Position numbers and translations under genes: made by a program. The notes under the pieces were generated by a model that made no database searches, was not told the DNA's origin, and worked only from the letters and a program-made list of their open reading frames with translations. A stretch of DNA of 64,000 nucleotides from Hyphomicrobiales bacterium (lineage in GTDB: Bacteria > Pseudomonadota > Alphaproteobacteria > Rhizobiales > Rhizobiaceae), in NCBI GenBank assembly GCA_900469615.1, contig UBYA01000029.1, positions 1-64,000 of the forward strand, written 5' to 3'. Shown in pieces: positions 16,898 through 25,308 of this stretch. Within the stretch, counting starts at the first letter, position 1. Every line of letters begins with the position of its first letter.

Positions 16898-17890
16898 CTA
16901 GTCGATCTTGACCAGCCGGCCTTCCTTGACGGACTGCAAGGCGGCATCCGCCAGCTTCAGCGCGGCCAGGCCATCGGCGCCGGATGGCGTGATGGGAGCG
17001 CCCTTTTCGACGGCTGCGATGAAGCTTGCGATCTCGTTGGCATAGGCTTCTGTATAGCGGGTCATGAAGAAATCATGCAGGGGCGGCCGGGTGTAGCCCT
17101 CGCCATTGGCGAGTTCGATGGAGAAGGGGCGCTGGTTTTCGGCCGAAACCAGTCCCTTCGAGCCATGGATTTCGATGCGCTGGTCGTAGCCGTAGGTGGC
17201 GCGGCGCGAGTTGGAGATAATGGCCTGCTTGCCCGATGCCGTCTGAAGGATCACGGAAACGCTGTCGTAGTCGCCGGCTTCGCCGATCGCCTTGTCGACC
17301 AGCACGGCGGCGGTTGCCGTCACCGCCACCGGCTCTTCGCCGAGCAGGAAGCGGGCCATGTCGAAGTCATGGATGGTCATGTCCCGGAAAATGCCGCCGG
17401 ACCGCTTGATATAGTCGACGGGCGGGGCGCCCGGATCGCGCGAGGTGATCGTCACCATTTCGACGGTGCCGATGCGGCCCTCGTCGATGGCCTTCTTGAC
17501 GGCCATGAAATGAGGGTCGAAGCGGCGGTTGAAGCCGACCATCAGCTTGCCCTTGGTTTCTTCCACGACCTTGATGCACGCCTTGACGCGGGCAGCGTCG
17601 AGATCGATCGGCTTTTCGCAGAAGACCGCCTTGCCGGCGCGGGAAAAGCGCTCGATAAGGTCGGCATGGGTATCGGTCGGCGTGCAGATCACGACGGCAT
17701 CGATATCCTTGGCGGCTTCGATTGCCTCGATGGTGCGGACCTCGCAGCCATAGGCGGCGGAAATGGCCTCCGCTGCGGCCGGGAACGCATCCGCAACGGC
17801 GACGAGCTTGGCATTGGCATCGCCACTGACGGCCTTCGCATGCACCTTGCCGATGCGTCCGGCACCGAGCAGACCAAATCTGACAGTCAT
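16898..17890 (-). CDS. idhA: myo-inositol 2-dehydrogenase
   Basis: This 330-residue enzyme of the Gfo/Idh/MocA family oxidises myo-inositol to 2-keto-myo-inositol with NAD. It has the Rossmann loop GLLGAGRIGKVHA at the N-terminus, the family motif CEKPIDLD, and the catalytic region FRDMTIHDFDMARFLLGE with the lysine/aspartate/histidine set of inositol dehydrogenases. It stands alone here, with no iolBCDE genes nearby, as in several rhizobia where idhA is apart from the iol operon. A GGAA-N6-TTCC palindrome precedes it, matching the known IolR site, and a strong terminator follows. Confidence 0.88.
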   Translation of the reverse strand: MTVRFGLLGAGRIGKVHAKAVSGDANAKLVAVADAFPAAAEAISAAYGCEVRTIEAIEAAKDIDAVVICTPTDTHADLIERFSRAGKAVFCEKPIDLDAARVKACIKVVEETKGKLMVGFNRRFDPHFMAVKKAIDEGRIGTVEMVTITSRDPGAPPVDYIKRSGGIFRDMTIHDFDMARFLLGEEPVAVTATAAVLVDKAIGEAGDYDSVSVILQTASGKQAIISNSRRATYGYDQRIEIHGSKGLVSAENQRPFSIELANGEGYTRPPLHDFFMTRYTEAYANEIASFIAAVEKGAPITPSGADGLAALKLADAALQSVKEGRLVKID

Positions 17891-17936
17891 TTTTACCTCC
17901 CTGGATTCGGAACAAATGAACCGAATGTCAACCTAT

Positions 17937-17954
17937 ATGGAATTTTCATTCCAT
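17937..17954. promoter_or_regulatory. candidate IolR operator upstream of idhA
   Basis: The perfect palindrome ATGGAAT-TTTC-ATTCCAT contains GGAA-N6-TTCC, the motif I recall as the binding site of the inositol repressor IolR in Sinorhizobium meliloti. It lies about 47 bases upstream of the idhA start codon, where a repressor would block transcription. Confidence 0.65.
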
Positions 17955-18120
17955 TTTCCAAAGGCGACGTCAAGCCGCCCCGCCTTCACATTTCTTAAAA
18001 TCGCAGTTCGATATCGGCTTATCCGAAATCCGCCCGCGAAACCTTATTTTATGCCGATGGCTTCCCAATTTTCCCGATGATGCGCTAAGACAAGTCTCCT
18101 TGAACAGGCAAAGAAGACTC

Positions 18121-18384
18121 ATGCAACTGATCGATCCCAGCCATCCCCTCTACAAGCCGCTTTGGGTGCGTATCCTCATCGTGGCCGTCTGCTTCGGCTG
18201 GGCAGCGGTCGAGACGCTCGGCGCGCAGCCGTTCTGGGCCATGCTTTCGGGTGCGCTGGGTGCCTATTCGGCATGGATGCTGCTGTTGAATTTCAAGCCG
18301 CAGCCGCCCGCGGCCAATGTCGAAGCTCCGTCGCAGGATGATGCGGAGGAGGAGGACGATATGCCGACGGACGACAAGAAATAA
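18121..18384 (+). CDS. small inner-membrane protein (DUF3329-like)
   Basis: This 87-residue protein has the N-terminal pattern DPSHPLYKPLWVR and two hydrophobic segments (about 17-33 and 38-57). A very acidic tail follows (QDDAEEEDDMPTDDKK). This looks like the small rhizobial membrane proteins labelled DUF3329, recalled from memory. Its function is unknown. The ATG at 18121 was preferred over a TTG at 18100 that lacks a ribosome site. Its stop codon abuts the stop of the convergent gene with no base between. Confidence 0.6.
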   Translation: MQLIDPSHPLYKPLWVRILIVAVCFGWAAVETLGAQPFWAMLSGALGAYSAWMLLLNFKPQPPAANVEAPSQDDAEEEDDMPTDDKK

Positions 18385-18876
18385 TCATCGTTTCAGGCGG
18401 CGTATGGCTTCGTCGATCAGCTGGTTGGCGAGCGTCATGCGGGTCGTTGCCTGCTCGCGAAACAGGGCATCGACGCTGTCGGGATGATTGGCCCTGGCGA
18501 AGCGGCGGCGCTTTTCCTGCAGGGCTTCGCGCGCGTGGTCGGAGGTGATCGCCAGTTCCGCGGCGACCTCTTCCCGTGACGTCCGTGCCAGATGCTCCGG
18601 CATGACCGGCGGCTCCGGTTCCCGCGGCATTGGCGCCGGCTCCGGTTCGGCCGGTATGATCGGATCGCCGAGATTGTCGCGATAGGCTTCGTCAGGGCGG
18701 TACGTTTCGGGCGTCTCGCCGCCGGGGACCGTCGCGGCAAAGCTGACGTTCAGGCCGCGAATACGATGCGCCGCTTCCTCTGCTTCCGGAACGTCTTCTT
18801 CCGTATCGAGACGATCGAGCACGGATTGGAACAATGATTGCCTGAACAGCATGCGAGCCTCCACGCCAAGCTTCAT
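18385..18876 (-). CDS. unknown protein with a J-domain-like C-terminus
   Basis: This protein has 163 residues. The N-terminal third is helical and charged, the middle is proline/glutamate-rich (IIPAEPEPAPMPREPEPPVMP), and the C-terminal 60 residues contain LQEKRRRFARANHPDSVDA. The HPD tripeptide and its flanking helices resemble the J-domain of DnaJ co-chaperones. That is weak evidence that it touches Hsp70. The start may instead be at 18852, which has GGAGG five bases upstream. It is convergent with the small membrane protein. Confidence 0.55.
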   Translation of the reverse strand: MKLGVEARMLFRQSLFQSVLDRLDTEEDVPEAEEAAHRIRGLNVSFAATVPGGETPETYRPDEAYRDNLGDPIIPAEPEPAPMPREPEPPVMPEHLARTSREEVAAELAITSDHAREALQEKRRRFARANHPDSVDALFREQATTRMTLANQLIDEAIRRLKR

Positions 18877-18931
18877 AGGGGCGGAAGTTGGCGCGGAGCT
18901 TATGGGAACATGGCCGTGGCCGAGGCGATAG

Positions 18932-19948
18932 CTACCGCATGGAGAGATTTCTGCTCTCTTCCAGGATCATGTCGTGCAGAAGACGGGCGCTTGGCGGCAT
19001 GGCGCGCTCGCGCGCCGTGATGAGGCTATAGGGCCTGACGTCGATATCGAAGTCGATCGGCAGGATGCAGGATTCGCCGGCATGGGAGGATTGCCCGCAA
19101 ATGAATTGCGCCATGTCGAGGGCGACGGGGGCGATCGCATCCGTCTTGCAGACCACGGCAAGCGTCAGCAGCAGGGAGGAGGTGTTGACGACATTTTCCG
19201 GCAGCGGCACGCCGGCCGCGAGAAAAATATCTTCCACCTTGCGTCTCAGCAATGTGCCCGGCGGCTGGAAGACCCAATCGTAACCGCCAAGGTCGTGCAG
19301 GCCGGCTACCCCTTTCTCAAGCAGGGGGTGGCCGTTGCGGACGACAAGGCAGGCCTTTTCGACGCCGATCTCATGGGTCGTGAACAGGCGCGGATCGAGA
19401 TCGTCGGGAATGCGGCTGATGATGAAGTCGTGACGGGCGGCCAGAAGCTCGCGCGCCAGCACATTGCTGTTCTCGACCTCGATATTGATCTCGATGCCGG
19501 GATAGGTGCGCGTCACGCGCTGGATCGCCGGCACCACGAGGCTGATCGCCGGGGCCGTTACCGCACCCAGAAACACGGAGCCGCCCTTGCCGGTGCGCAG
19601 CGCGCCGAGTTCGCGGCCCGCTTCACGCAGCTCGAGCAGGATCTTGCGCGCCCGCTTGGCCAGCGCAAGGCCGAAAGGGGTGAGAACGACGCCTCTGGCG
19701 ACCCGCTCATATAGCGGACTTTTGACGATCGACTCCATTTCCGAGAGCATCCGAGAAGCCGCAGGTTGTGACATGTTCATGGACTCAGCGGCAGCCGATA
19801 TCTGCCCATAATCCTCGATCGTGACGATCATGCGCAGATGATTGAGCTTCAAACCGGCTTTCAGCAGCGTATCGTCGCGAAAACTGTCGGAATGAATCTC
19901 AATGCCTTCGCTGAAATAATCGTTATATATTTTCTCCATGGCGGCCAA
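18932..19948 (-). CDS. gbpR: LysR-family regulator of chvE (GbpR type)
   Basis: This 338-residue LysR regulator has its helix-turn-helix at about residues 45-75 (GQISAAAESMNMSQPAASRML), with an unusual N-terminal extension of some 30 residues before it. A periplasmic-binding-like effector domain follows. It is divergent from chvE, exactly where Agrobacterium has gbpR, the sugar-responsive regulator of chvE. The identification therefore rests on both sequence type and position. It probably activates chvE-gguABC in the presence of arabinose, galactose or fucose. Confidence 0.82.
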   Translation of the reverse strand: MAAMEKIYNDYFSEGIEIHSDSFRDDTLLKAGLKLNHLRMIVTIEDYGQISAAAESMNMSQPAASRMLSEMESIVKSPLYERVARGVVLTPFGLALAKRARKILLELREAGRELGALRTGKGGSVFLGAVTAPAISLVVPAIQRVTRTYPGIEINIEVENSNVLARELLAARHDFIISRIPDDLDPRLFTTHEIGVEKACLVVRNGHPLLEKGVAGLHDLGGYDWVFQPPGTLLRRKVEDIFLAAGVPLPENVVNTSSLLLTLAVVCKTDAIAPVALDMAQFICGQSSHAGESCILPIDFDIDVRPYSLITARERAMPPSARLLHDMILEESRNLSMR

Positions 19949-19988
19949 ATTTCCCGTTCGTCGGCAAAAAAGTACTATTTTTTGACAT

Positions 19989-20006
19989 CATACCAAACTT
20001 GGTATG
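19989..20006. promoter_or_regulatory. palindrome in the gbpR-chvE promoter region
   Basis: CATACCAA-AC-TTGGTATG is a perfect 8+2+8 inverted repeat between the two divergent genes. A second, shorter one (TACGAAATCGTA, 20037-20048) lies behind a TTGACA-like box at 20028. Either could be the GbpR target, but the binding is inferred. Confidence 0.5.
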
Positions 20007-20212
20007 CGTTTAGCCAGTTATTCTATTTGACAGTTATACGAAATCGTACGAGTTTGCCGATCGTGCGCTGGGTGCAGCTCATAAACCGTGAGAGCGTGGA
20101 GGAGACCTGCTTCGTGTCTCACAATTAGAAGTAAACTATTCCTTCTATGGAACCTGCCGCAGTTTCGGGCGGGCATTTTTTGTCCGTCATATTATTAACA
20201 AGGGAGAGAGTA

Positions 20213-21277
20213 ATGAAATCCATTATCTCATTGATGGCCGGCGCTGCGTTCGGCGTCGCTACGCTGGTGGTACCTGCCTTCGCGGCGGACAAGGGCACGG
20301 TAGGCATCGCCATGCCGACCAAGGCTTCGGCTCGCTGGATCGACGACGGCAACAACATCGTCAAGCAGCTCCAGGCCGCCGGTTACGGCACCGACCTGCA
20401 GTATGGCGACGACGACATTCCGAACCAGCTCTCGCAGATCGAAAACATGGTCACGAAGGGCGACAAGGTTCTCGTTATCGCCTCGATCGACGGCACCACG
20501 CTGTCCGACGTTCTGCAGAAGGCTCATGACGCCGGCATCAAGGTCATCGCTTATGACCGTCTGATCCGCAACAGTCCGAACGTCGACTACTATGCAACGT
20601 TCGACAACTTCAAGGTCGGCGTCCTGCAGGCGAACTCGATCGTCGACGCCCTCGGCCTCAAGGATGGCAAGGGCCCGTTCAACATCGAGCTGTTCGGCGG
20701 CTCTCCGGACGACAACAACGCCTTCTTCTTCTATGACGGCGCGATGTCGGTCCTGAAGCCCTACATCGACAGCGGCAAGCTCGTCGTGAAGTCCGGCCAG
20801 ATGGGCATGGACAAGGTCGGCACCCTGCGCTGGGATCCGGCAACGGCCCAGGCCCGTATGGATAACCTGCTGTCGGCCTACTACACCGACGCCCACGTCG
20901 ATGCGGTCCTGTCTCCGTATGACGGCCTGTCGATCGGTATCCTGTCATCGCTCAAGGGCGTCGGCTACGGCTCCGGCGGCGTGAAACTGCCGGTCGTGAC
21001 CGGTCAGGACTCCGAAATTCCGTCGGTCAAGTCCATCATCGCCGGCGAACAGCACTCCACGATCTTCAAGGACACCCGCGACCTCGCAAAGGTCACCGTC
21101 GACATGGTCAACGCCCTGATGGAAGGCAAGACGCCTGAAGTCAACGACACCAAGACCTACGACAACGGCGTCAAGGTCGTTCCGTCCTACCTGCTGACCC
21201 CGGTCGCAGTGGACAAGAGCAACTACGAGAAGATCCTCGTCGATGGCGGTTACTACAAGGCTGACCAGCTGAAGTAA
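20213..21277 (+). CDS. chvE: ChvE/MmsE-type multiple-sugar-binding periplasmic protein
   Basis: This 354-residue periplasmic receptor has a clear signal peptide (MKSIISLMAGAAFGVATLVV, cleaved after AFA). The mature protein shows ChvE features such as VGIAMPTKASARWIDDG, VIAYDRLIRN, LFGGSPDDNNAFFF and VVTGQDSEIPSVKSI. ChvE binds aldose sugars for import and, in Agrobacterium, also signals to the VirA kinase. The ATG at 20213 follows AGGGAGAG. It is the first gene of chvE-gguABC and is divergent from gbpR. No vir gene is in the window, so only the transport role is supported here. Confidence 0.92.
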   Translation: MKSIISLMAGAAFGVATLVVPAFAADKGTVGIAMPTKASARWIDDGNNIVKQLQAAGYGTDLQYGDDDIPNQLSQIENMVTKGDKVLVIASIDGTTLSDVLQKAHDAGIKVIAYDRLIRNSPNVDYYATFDNFKVGVLQANSIVDALGLKDGKGPFNIELFGGSPDDNNAFFFYDGAMSVLKPYIDSGKLVVKSGQMGMDKVGTLRWDPATAQARMDNLLSAYYTDAHVDAVLSPYDGLSIGILSSLKGVGYGSGGVKLPVVTGQDSEIPSVKSIIAGEQHSTIFKDTRDLAKVTVDMVNALMEGKTPEVNDTKTYDNGVKVVPSYLLTPVAVDKSNYEKILVDGGYYKADQLK

Positions 21278-21295
21278 TTTTTCCGCATACCCGGT

Positions 21296-21321
21296 CAGGG
21301 CTCGCCGAAATGCGAGTCCTG
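21296..21321 (+). promoter_or_regulatory. intercistronic hairpin between chvE and gguA
   Basis: CAGGGCTCGC (21296-21305) pairs with GCGAGTCCTG (21312-21321), with one G-U pair. It lies 18 bases past the chvE stop and lacks a T-run. It probably stabilises the chvE message or limits read-through, so the receptor is made in excess. That role is inferred. Confidence 0.5.
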
Positions 21322-21383
21322 GCTTTGATATTTAAGACGATCGCGCGGTCTGCTATGTTCGATCGCGGCGTTGGATTTGGACA

Positions 21384-22922
21384 ATGGACGATACCATTCT
21401 CGAAATGCGGAACATCACCAAGTCGTTCCCCGGTGTGAACGCCTTGGAAAATGTCAATCTGAAGGTCCGTCAGGGCGAGATTCATGCCTTGGTCGGTGAA
21501 AACGGAGCCGGAAAGTCTACCCTGATGAAGGTGCTTTCAGGCGTCTATCCGGCCGGCACCTATGACGGCGATATCTATTACGATGGCGCGGTCCGCCAGT
21601 TCAAGACGATCAGGGATTCCGAAGACATCGGCATCATCATCATCCATCAGGAGCTGGCGCTCGTGCCGCTGCTGTCGATTGCCGAAAATATCTTCCTGGG
21701 CAATGAGGTCGTCGCCAATGGTATGATCAATTGGCAGGAAACCTTTACCCGCACCAAGCAGCTGCTCGCCAAGGTGGGCCTCAGAGAATCTCCGAACACG
21801 CTCGTCACCGACATCGGCGTCGGCAAGCAGCAGCTCGTCGAGATCGCCAAGGCCCTGTCGAAGAGCGTCAAGCTGCTCATTCTCGACGAGCCGACGGCAT
21901 CGCTGAACGAAAGCGACTCCGACGCGCTCCTCAATCTCCTCATCGAGTTCCGCAATCAGGGCATCACCTCGATCATCATCACCCACAAGCTGAACGAAGT
22001 GCGCAAGGTGGCCGACGAGATTACCGTGCTGCGCGACGGCATGACGGTGAAGACGCTGGACTGTCATGAGGAAGAGATCAGCGAGGACATTATCATCCGC
22101 AACATGGTGGGCCGCGAGCTGGCCGACCGTTATCCGCCGCGCTCGGTTCCGATCGGCGAGACGATCTTCGAAGTGAAGAACTGGAACGCCTTTCACCAGC
22201 AGCATCGCGACCGGCAGATCCTGCACGACATCAACATCAACGTCCGCAAGGGCGAAGTGGTCGGCATTGCCGGCCTGATGGGTGCGGGACGCACGGAATT
22301 CGCCATGAGCGTGTTCGGCAAGTCCTATGGCCACAAGGTCAGCGGAGAAGTCTTCCTCGAAGGCAAGCCGGTGGATACCAGCACCGTGCGCAAGGCGATC
22401 GATGCCGGTCTTGCCTATGTGACGGAAGACCGCAAGCAGCTCGGCCTCGTCCTGTCGAACAGCATCCTGCACAATACGACGCTCGCCAATCTGCTCGGCG
22501 TTTCCAAGGGCACCGTCATCGACGACGTGCGGGAGCTGCAGGTGGCGACGAACTATCGCGCCAAGCTGCGCATCCGCTCGGCCGGCGTCTTCCAGGAGGC
22601 GGGCAACCTGTCCGGCGGCAACCAGCAGAAGGTGGTGCTGTCGAAATGGCTGTTTTCCGATCCGGACGTCCTGATCCTGGATGAGCCGACGCGCGGCATC
22701 GATGTCGGCGCCAAATACGAAATCTATTCCATCATCAACCAGCTTGCCGCCGACGGAAAGGGCGTTCTGATGATCTCATCGGAAATGCCCGAGCTTCTCG
22801 GCACCTGCGACCGCATCTACGTCATGAACGAGGGTCGCATCGTCGCCGAATTGTCGAAGGCAGAAGCGAGCCAGGAAAGCATCATGCGCGCTATCATGCG
22901 CTCAGGGGAGAAGCATCAATGA
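21384..22922 (+). CDS. gguA: sugar ABC transporter ATP-binding protein GguA
   Basis: This 512-residue double ATPase has the N-terminal half GENGAGKST with IGVGKQQLVEIAKAL and LLILDEPTASL. The C-terminal half has GLMGAGRTEF, LSGGNQQKVVLSKWL and LILDEPTRGIDVGAK. This tandem build is typical of MglA/XylG-type sugar importers, in which the second site is degenerate in Walker A. It energises the GguB permease for sugars delivered by ChvE. Its stop overlaps the gguB start (ATGA). Confidence 0.9.
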   Translation: MDDTILEMRNITKSFPGVNALENVNLKVRQGEIHALVGENGAGKSTLMKVLSGVYPAGTYDGDIYYDGAVRQFKTIRDSEDIGIIIIHQELALVPLLSIAENIFLGNEVVANGMINWQETFTRTKQLLAKVGLRESPNTLVTDIGVGKQQLVEIAKALSKSVKLLILDEPTASLNESDSDALLNLLIEFRNQGITSIIITHKLNEVRKVADEITVLRDGMTVKTLDCHEEEISEDIIIRNMVGRELADRYPPRSVPIGETIFEVKNWNAFHQQHRDRQILHDININVRKGEVVGIAGLMGAGRTEFAMSVFGKSYGHKVSGEVFLEGKPVDTSTVRKAIDAGLAYVTEDRKQLGLVLSNSILHNTTLANLLGVSKGTVIDDVRELQVATNYRAKLRIRSAGVFQEAGNLSGGNQQKVVLSKWLFSDPDVLILDEPTRGIDVGAKYEIYSIINQLAADGKGVLMISSEMPELLGTCDRIYVMNEGRIVAELSKAEASQESIMRAIMRSGEKHQ

Positions 22923-24127
22923 GTTCGGCCAGCCCTGCCACGGAAAGCAGCCACGTCGTTTCCATCGGCGACCATATCCGCAACAATATTCGCGAATACG
23001 GCATGTTGATCGCGCTCGTGGTCATCATGCTGCTGTTCCAGTATCTCACCAACGGCGTTCTGTTCAGGCCACAGAACCTGACCAACATCGTGCTGCAGAA
23101 TTCGTTCATCGTCATCATGGCGCTGGGCATGCTGCTCGTCATCGTGGCCGGACATATCGACCTCTCCGTCGGCTCCGTCGTCGGCTTCGTGGGGGCCGTT
23201 GCCGGCGTGCTGGTCGTGCAGATGCATATGAATCTCGCGCTCGCGACGGTCATTTGTCTTCTCATGGGCGCTGCGGTCGGTGCCTGGCACGGATATTTCA
23301 TCGCCTATCACCGCATACCGTCGTTCATCGTCACGCTGTCGGGCATGCTCGTTTTCCGCGGCCTGACCTATGCGATCATCAATACGACCGGCAACGGCAG
23401 CAGCATCGGTCCGTTCCCGCCGGCGTTCCAGATCGTCGCGACGGGCTTCATTCCCGATTTCGTCGATATGGGCACGATCCATTCGACGTCGATCTTCCTG
23501 ACGATCGCCATCCCGATCATCATGTTCCTGCTGTCGTGGCGCCGCCGCAGCGTGAACGAGAAGCATGGTATCGATGTCGAGCCGTTCAGCTTCTTCATCG
23601 GCCAGAATTTGGTCGTTGCTGCTGCGACCATCTTCATCGGCTACCAGATTTCCTCCTACAGAGGACTGCCGAACGTTCTCATCCTCATGCTGCTGCTGAT
23701 CGCTCTCTACGCCTTCGCCACGCAGCGCACCACGATCGGCCGCCGCATCTATGCCATGGGCGGCAACGAGAAGGCGACGAAGCTTTCGGGTATCGATACC
23801 CGCCGCCTGACGTTCTACACCTTCATCAACATGGGCATTCTTGCCAGCATCGCCGGCATCATCATCGCCACGCGCCTGAATTCGGCAACCGCCAAGGGCG
23901 GCGACGGTCTCGAGCTCGACGTGATCGCGGCCTGCTTCATCGGCGGCGCTTCGGCCTCCGGCGGCGTGGGCAAGGTGACGGGCGCCGTCATCGGTGCCTT
24001 GATCATGGGCGTGCTGAACCAGGGCATGTCGATCCTGGGTTACCAGACGGACTCCCAGAAGATGATCAAGGGTGCGGTTCTGCTCGCTGCCGTATTCATC
24101 GACGTTTACAATAAGAACAAGGGCTGA
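22919..24127 (+). CDS. gguB: sugar ABC transporter permease GguB
   Basis: This 402-residue membrane protein with about ten hydrophobic segments belongs to the same permease family as XylH. It carries VIVAGHIDLSVGSVVGF and GGASASGGVGKVTGAVIGALIMG. It forms the transmembrane channel of the ChvE-dependent importer. Translation is coupled to gguA by a 4-base overlap. A hairpin and a 116-base gap separate it from gguC. Confidence 0.9.
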   Translation: MSSASPATESSHVVSIGDHIRNNIREYGMLIALVVIMLLFQYLTNGVLFRPQNLTNIVLQNSFIVIMALGMLLVIVAGHIDLSVGSVVGFVGAVAGVLVVQMHMNLALATVICLLMGAAVGAWHGYFIAYHRIPSFIVTLSGMLVFRGLTYAIINTTGNGSSIGPFPPAFQIVATGFIPDFVDMGTIHSTSIFLTIAIPIIMFLLSWRRRSVNEKHGIDVEPFSFFIGQNLVVAAATIFIGYQISSYRGLPNVLILMLLLIALYAFATQRTTIGRRIYAMGGNEKATKLSGIDTRRLTFYTFINMGILASIAGIIIATRLNSATAKGGDGLELDVIAACFIGGASASGGVGKVTGAVIGALIMGVLNQGMSILGYQTDSQKMIKGAVLLAAVFIDVYNKNKG

Positions 24128-24174
24128 TCGCCGCGCGACCGGCCGAGGCTTTAAAATCAAATCCATGACAGAGC

Positions 24175-24195
24175 CCGGCTCTCGCTGAGAGCCGG
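24175..24195 (+). promoter_or_regulatory. intercistronic hairpin between gguB and gguC
   Basis: The perfect 9-bp stem CCGGCTCTC (24175-24183) and GAGAGCCGG (24187-24195) has a 3-base loop. It lacks a T-run and lies 47 bases past the gguB stop. It is probably an mRNA-stability or attenuation element separating transport from catabolic genes. Confidence 0.5.
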
Positions 24196-24243
24196 AACGG
24201 CGGATTGCATCCGATCTCTGTCCGTTAGGAAAGGATGAAACAT

Positions 24244-25242
24244 ATGCTCATCTCTCAGATCAAGGGCTCGAACGGCGAAATCGTCGTTGCCGTGCGGAAC
24301 GGCCCGGGCGAAGTTGCCAAGGCCGTCGTCAATGGCGGCAGTGTCTACAAGCTCGCGATGGAAGCGGCCGACGGTGGAAAGTCGCTCGCCGCCGTTATCG
24401 AGGCCCATGGTCTCGGCGATGCCGTCGATCTCGAAAAAGCCTATGCCGAAGGCCGTTTCCTGCCGCCGATCACGCATCCTGACGCCGCGCACATGCATCT
24501 GACCGGCACCGGCCTGACGCATCTGGGCTCGGCCGCCACCCGCGATTCCATGCACAAGAAGACGACCGAGGCGGCGGAAGAGACGCTGACCGATTCCATG
24601 AAGATGTTCAGGATGGGCATCGAGGGCGGCAAGCCCAAGGACGGCGAGAAGGGCGTGCAGCCGGAATGGTTCTACAAGGGCAATGGCTATGGCGCCGCGG
24701 CTCCAGGTGATGCGCTGGTGTCGCCTTCCTTCGCGCTCGACGGCGGCGAAGAGCCTGAGATGGCCGGCATCTACGTCATCGCGAAGGACGGCACGCCGTT
24801 CCGCATCGGCTTTGCGCTGTCGAACGAATTTTCCGATCACGTCACCGAGCGGATCAACTATCTCTACCTTGCCCATTCCAAGCTGCGTCCGGCGAGCTTC
24901 GGGCCGGAAATCCGCATCGGCGCTGCCCCGGACGATATTCGCGGCACATCCCGCATCAGGCGCGGCGACAGGGTGATCTTCGAAAAGCCGTTCCTGTCGG
25001 GGGAGGCGAATATGTCCCACACCTTCGCAAACCTTGAATATCATCACTTCAAGTATGGTCTTTTCCGCGTTCCCGGCGACGTGCATGTGCACATGTTCGG
25101 CACGGCGACGCTCTCGTTTGCCGAGGGCATCAAGCCGGAGGCGGGCGACGTATTCGAGATCGAAGTGGGTGAATTCGGCTTGCCGCTGCGCAATCCGCTG
25201 GCTGTCGCGGCCGAGGAAAATGTGGCTGTTCGCCAACTCTAA
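24244..25242 (+). CDS. gguC: GguC / AraD1-type fumarylacetoacetate hydrolase-family protein
   Basis: This 332-residue protein of the FAH superfamily is known as GguC or AraD1. It is thought to act on 2-keto-3-deoxy sugar acids made from L-arabinose-type sugars, probably as L-2-keto-3-deoxyarabonate dehydratase. Candidate metal and substrate stretches include PEMAGIYVIAKDG and HVTERINYLYLAHSKLRP. Position between the importer and an aldehyde dehydrogenase plus dehydratase supports a catabolic role. The ATG at 24244 was preferred because AGGAAAGG ends nine bases before it. An ATG at 24235 directly touches that site. Confidence 0.82.
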   Translation: MLISQIKGSNGEIVVAVRNGPGEVAKAVVNGGSVYKLAMEAADGGKSLAAVIEAHGLGDAVDLEKAYAEGRFLPPITHPDAAHMHLTGTGLTHLGSAATRDSMHKKTTEAAEETLTDSMKMFRMGIEGGKPKDGEKGVQPEWFYKGNGYGAAAPGDALVSPSFALDGGEEPEMAGIYVIAKDGTPFRIGFALSNEFSDHVTERINYLYLAHSKLRPASFGPEIRIGAAPDDIRGTSRIRRGDRVIFEKPFLSGEANMSHTFANLEYHHFKYGLFRVPGDVHVHMFGTATLSFAEGIKPEAGDVFEIEVGEFGLPLRNPLAVAAEENVAVRQL

Positions 25243-25251
25243 TTCGTCGAG

Positions 25252-25281
25252 CCCGGCCGCAAGGGATCGGCCGGGGGTTTT
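25252..25281 (+). terminator. terminator-like hairpin between gguC and the aldehyde dehydrogenase
   Basis: CCCGGCCG (25252-25259) pairs with CGGCCGGG (25268-25275), followed by GG and four T. It may reduce but need not stop read-through into the next gene, which follows 27 bases later. Confidence 0.55.
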
Positions 25282-25308
25282 CCATACGATCCAGAAAGGC
25301 ATGACGCC

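Noticed and set aside
20213..21277. Evidence for a tumour-inducing plasmid or virulence region
   Set aside because: chvE is chromosomal in Agrobacterium and common in non-pathogenic rhizobia. No vir, T-DNA border or rep genes are in the window.
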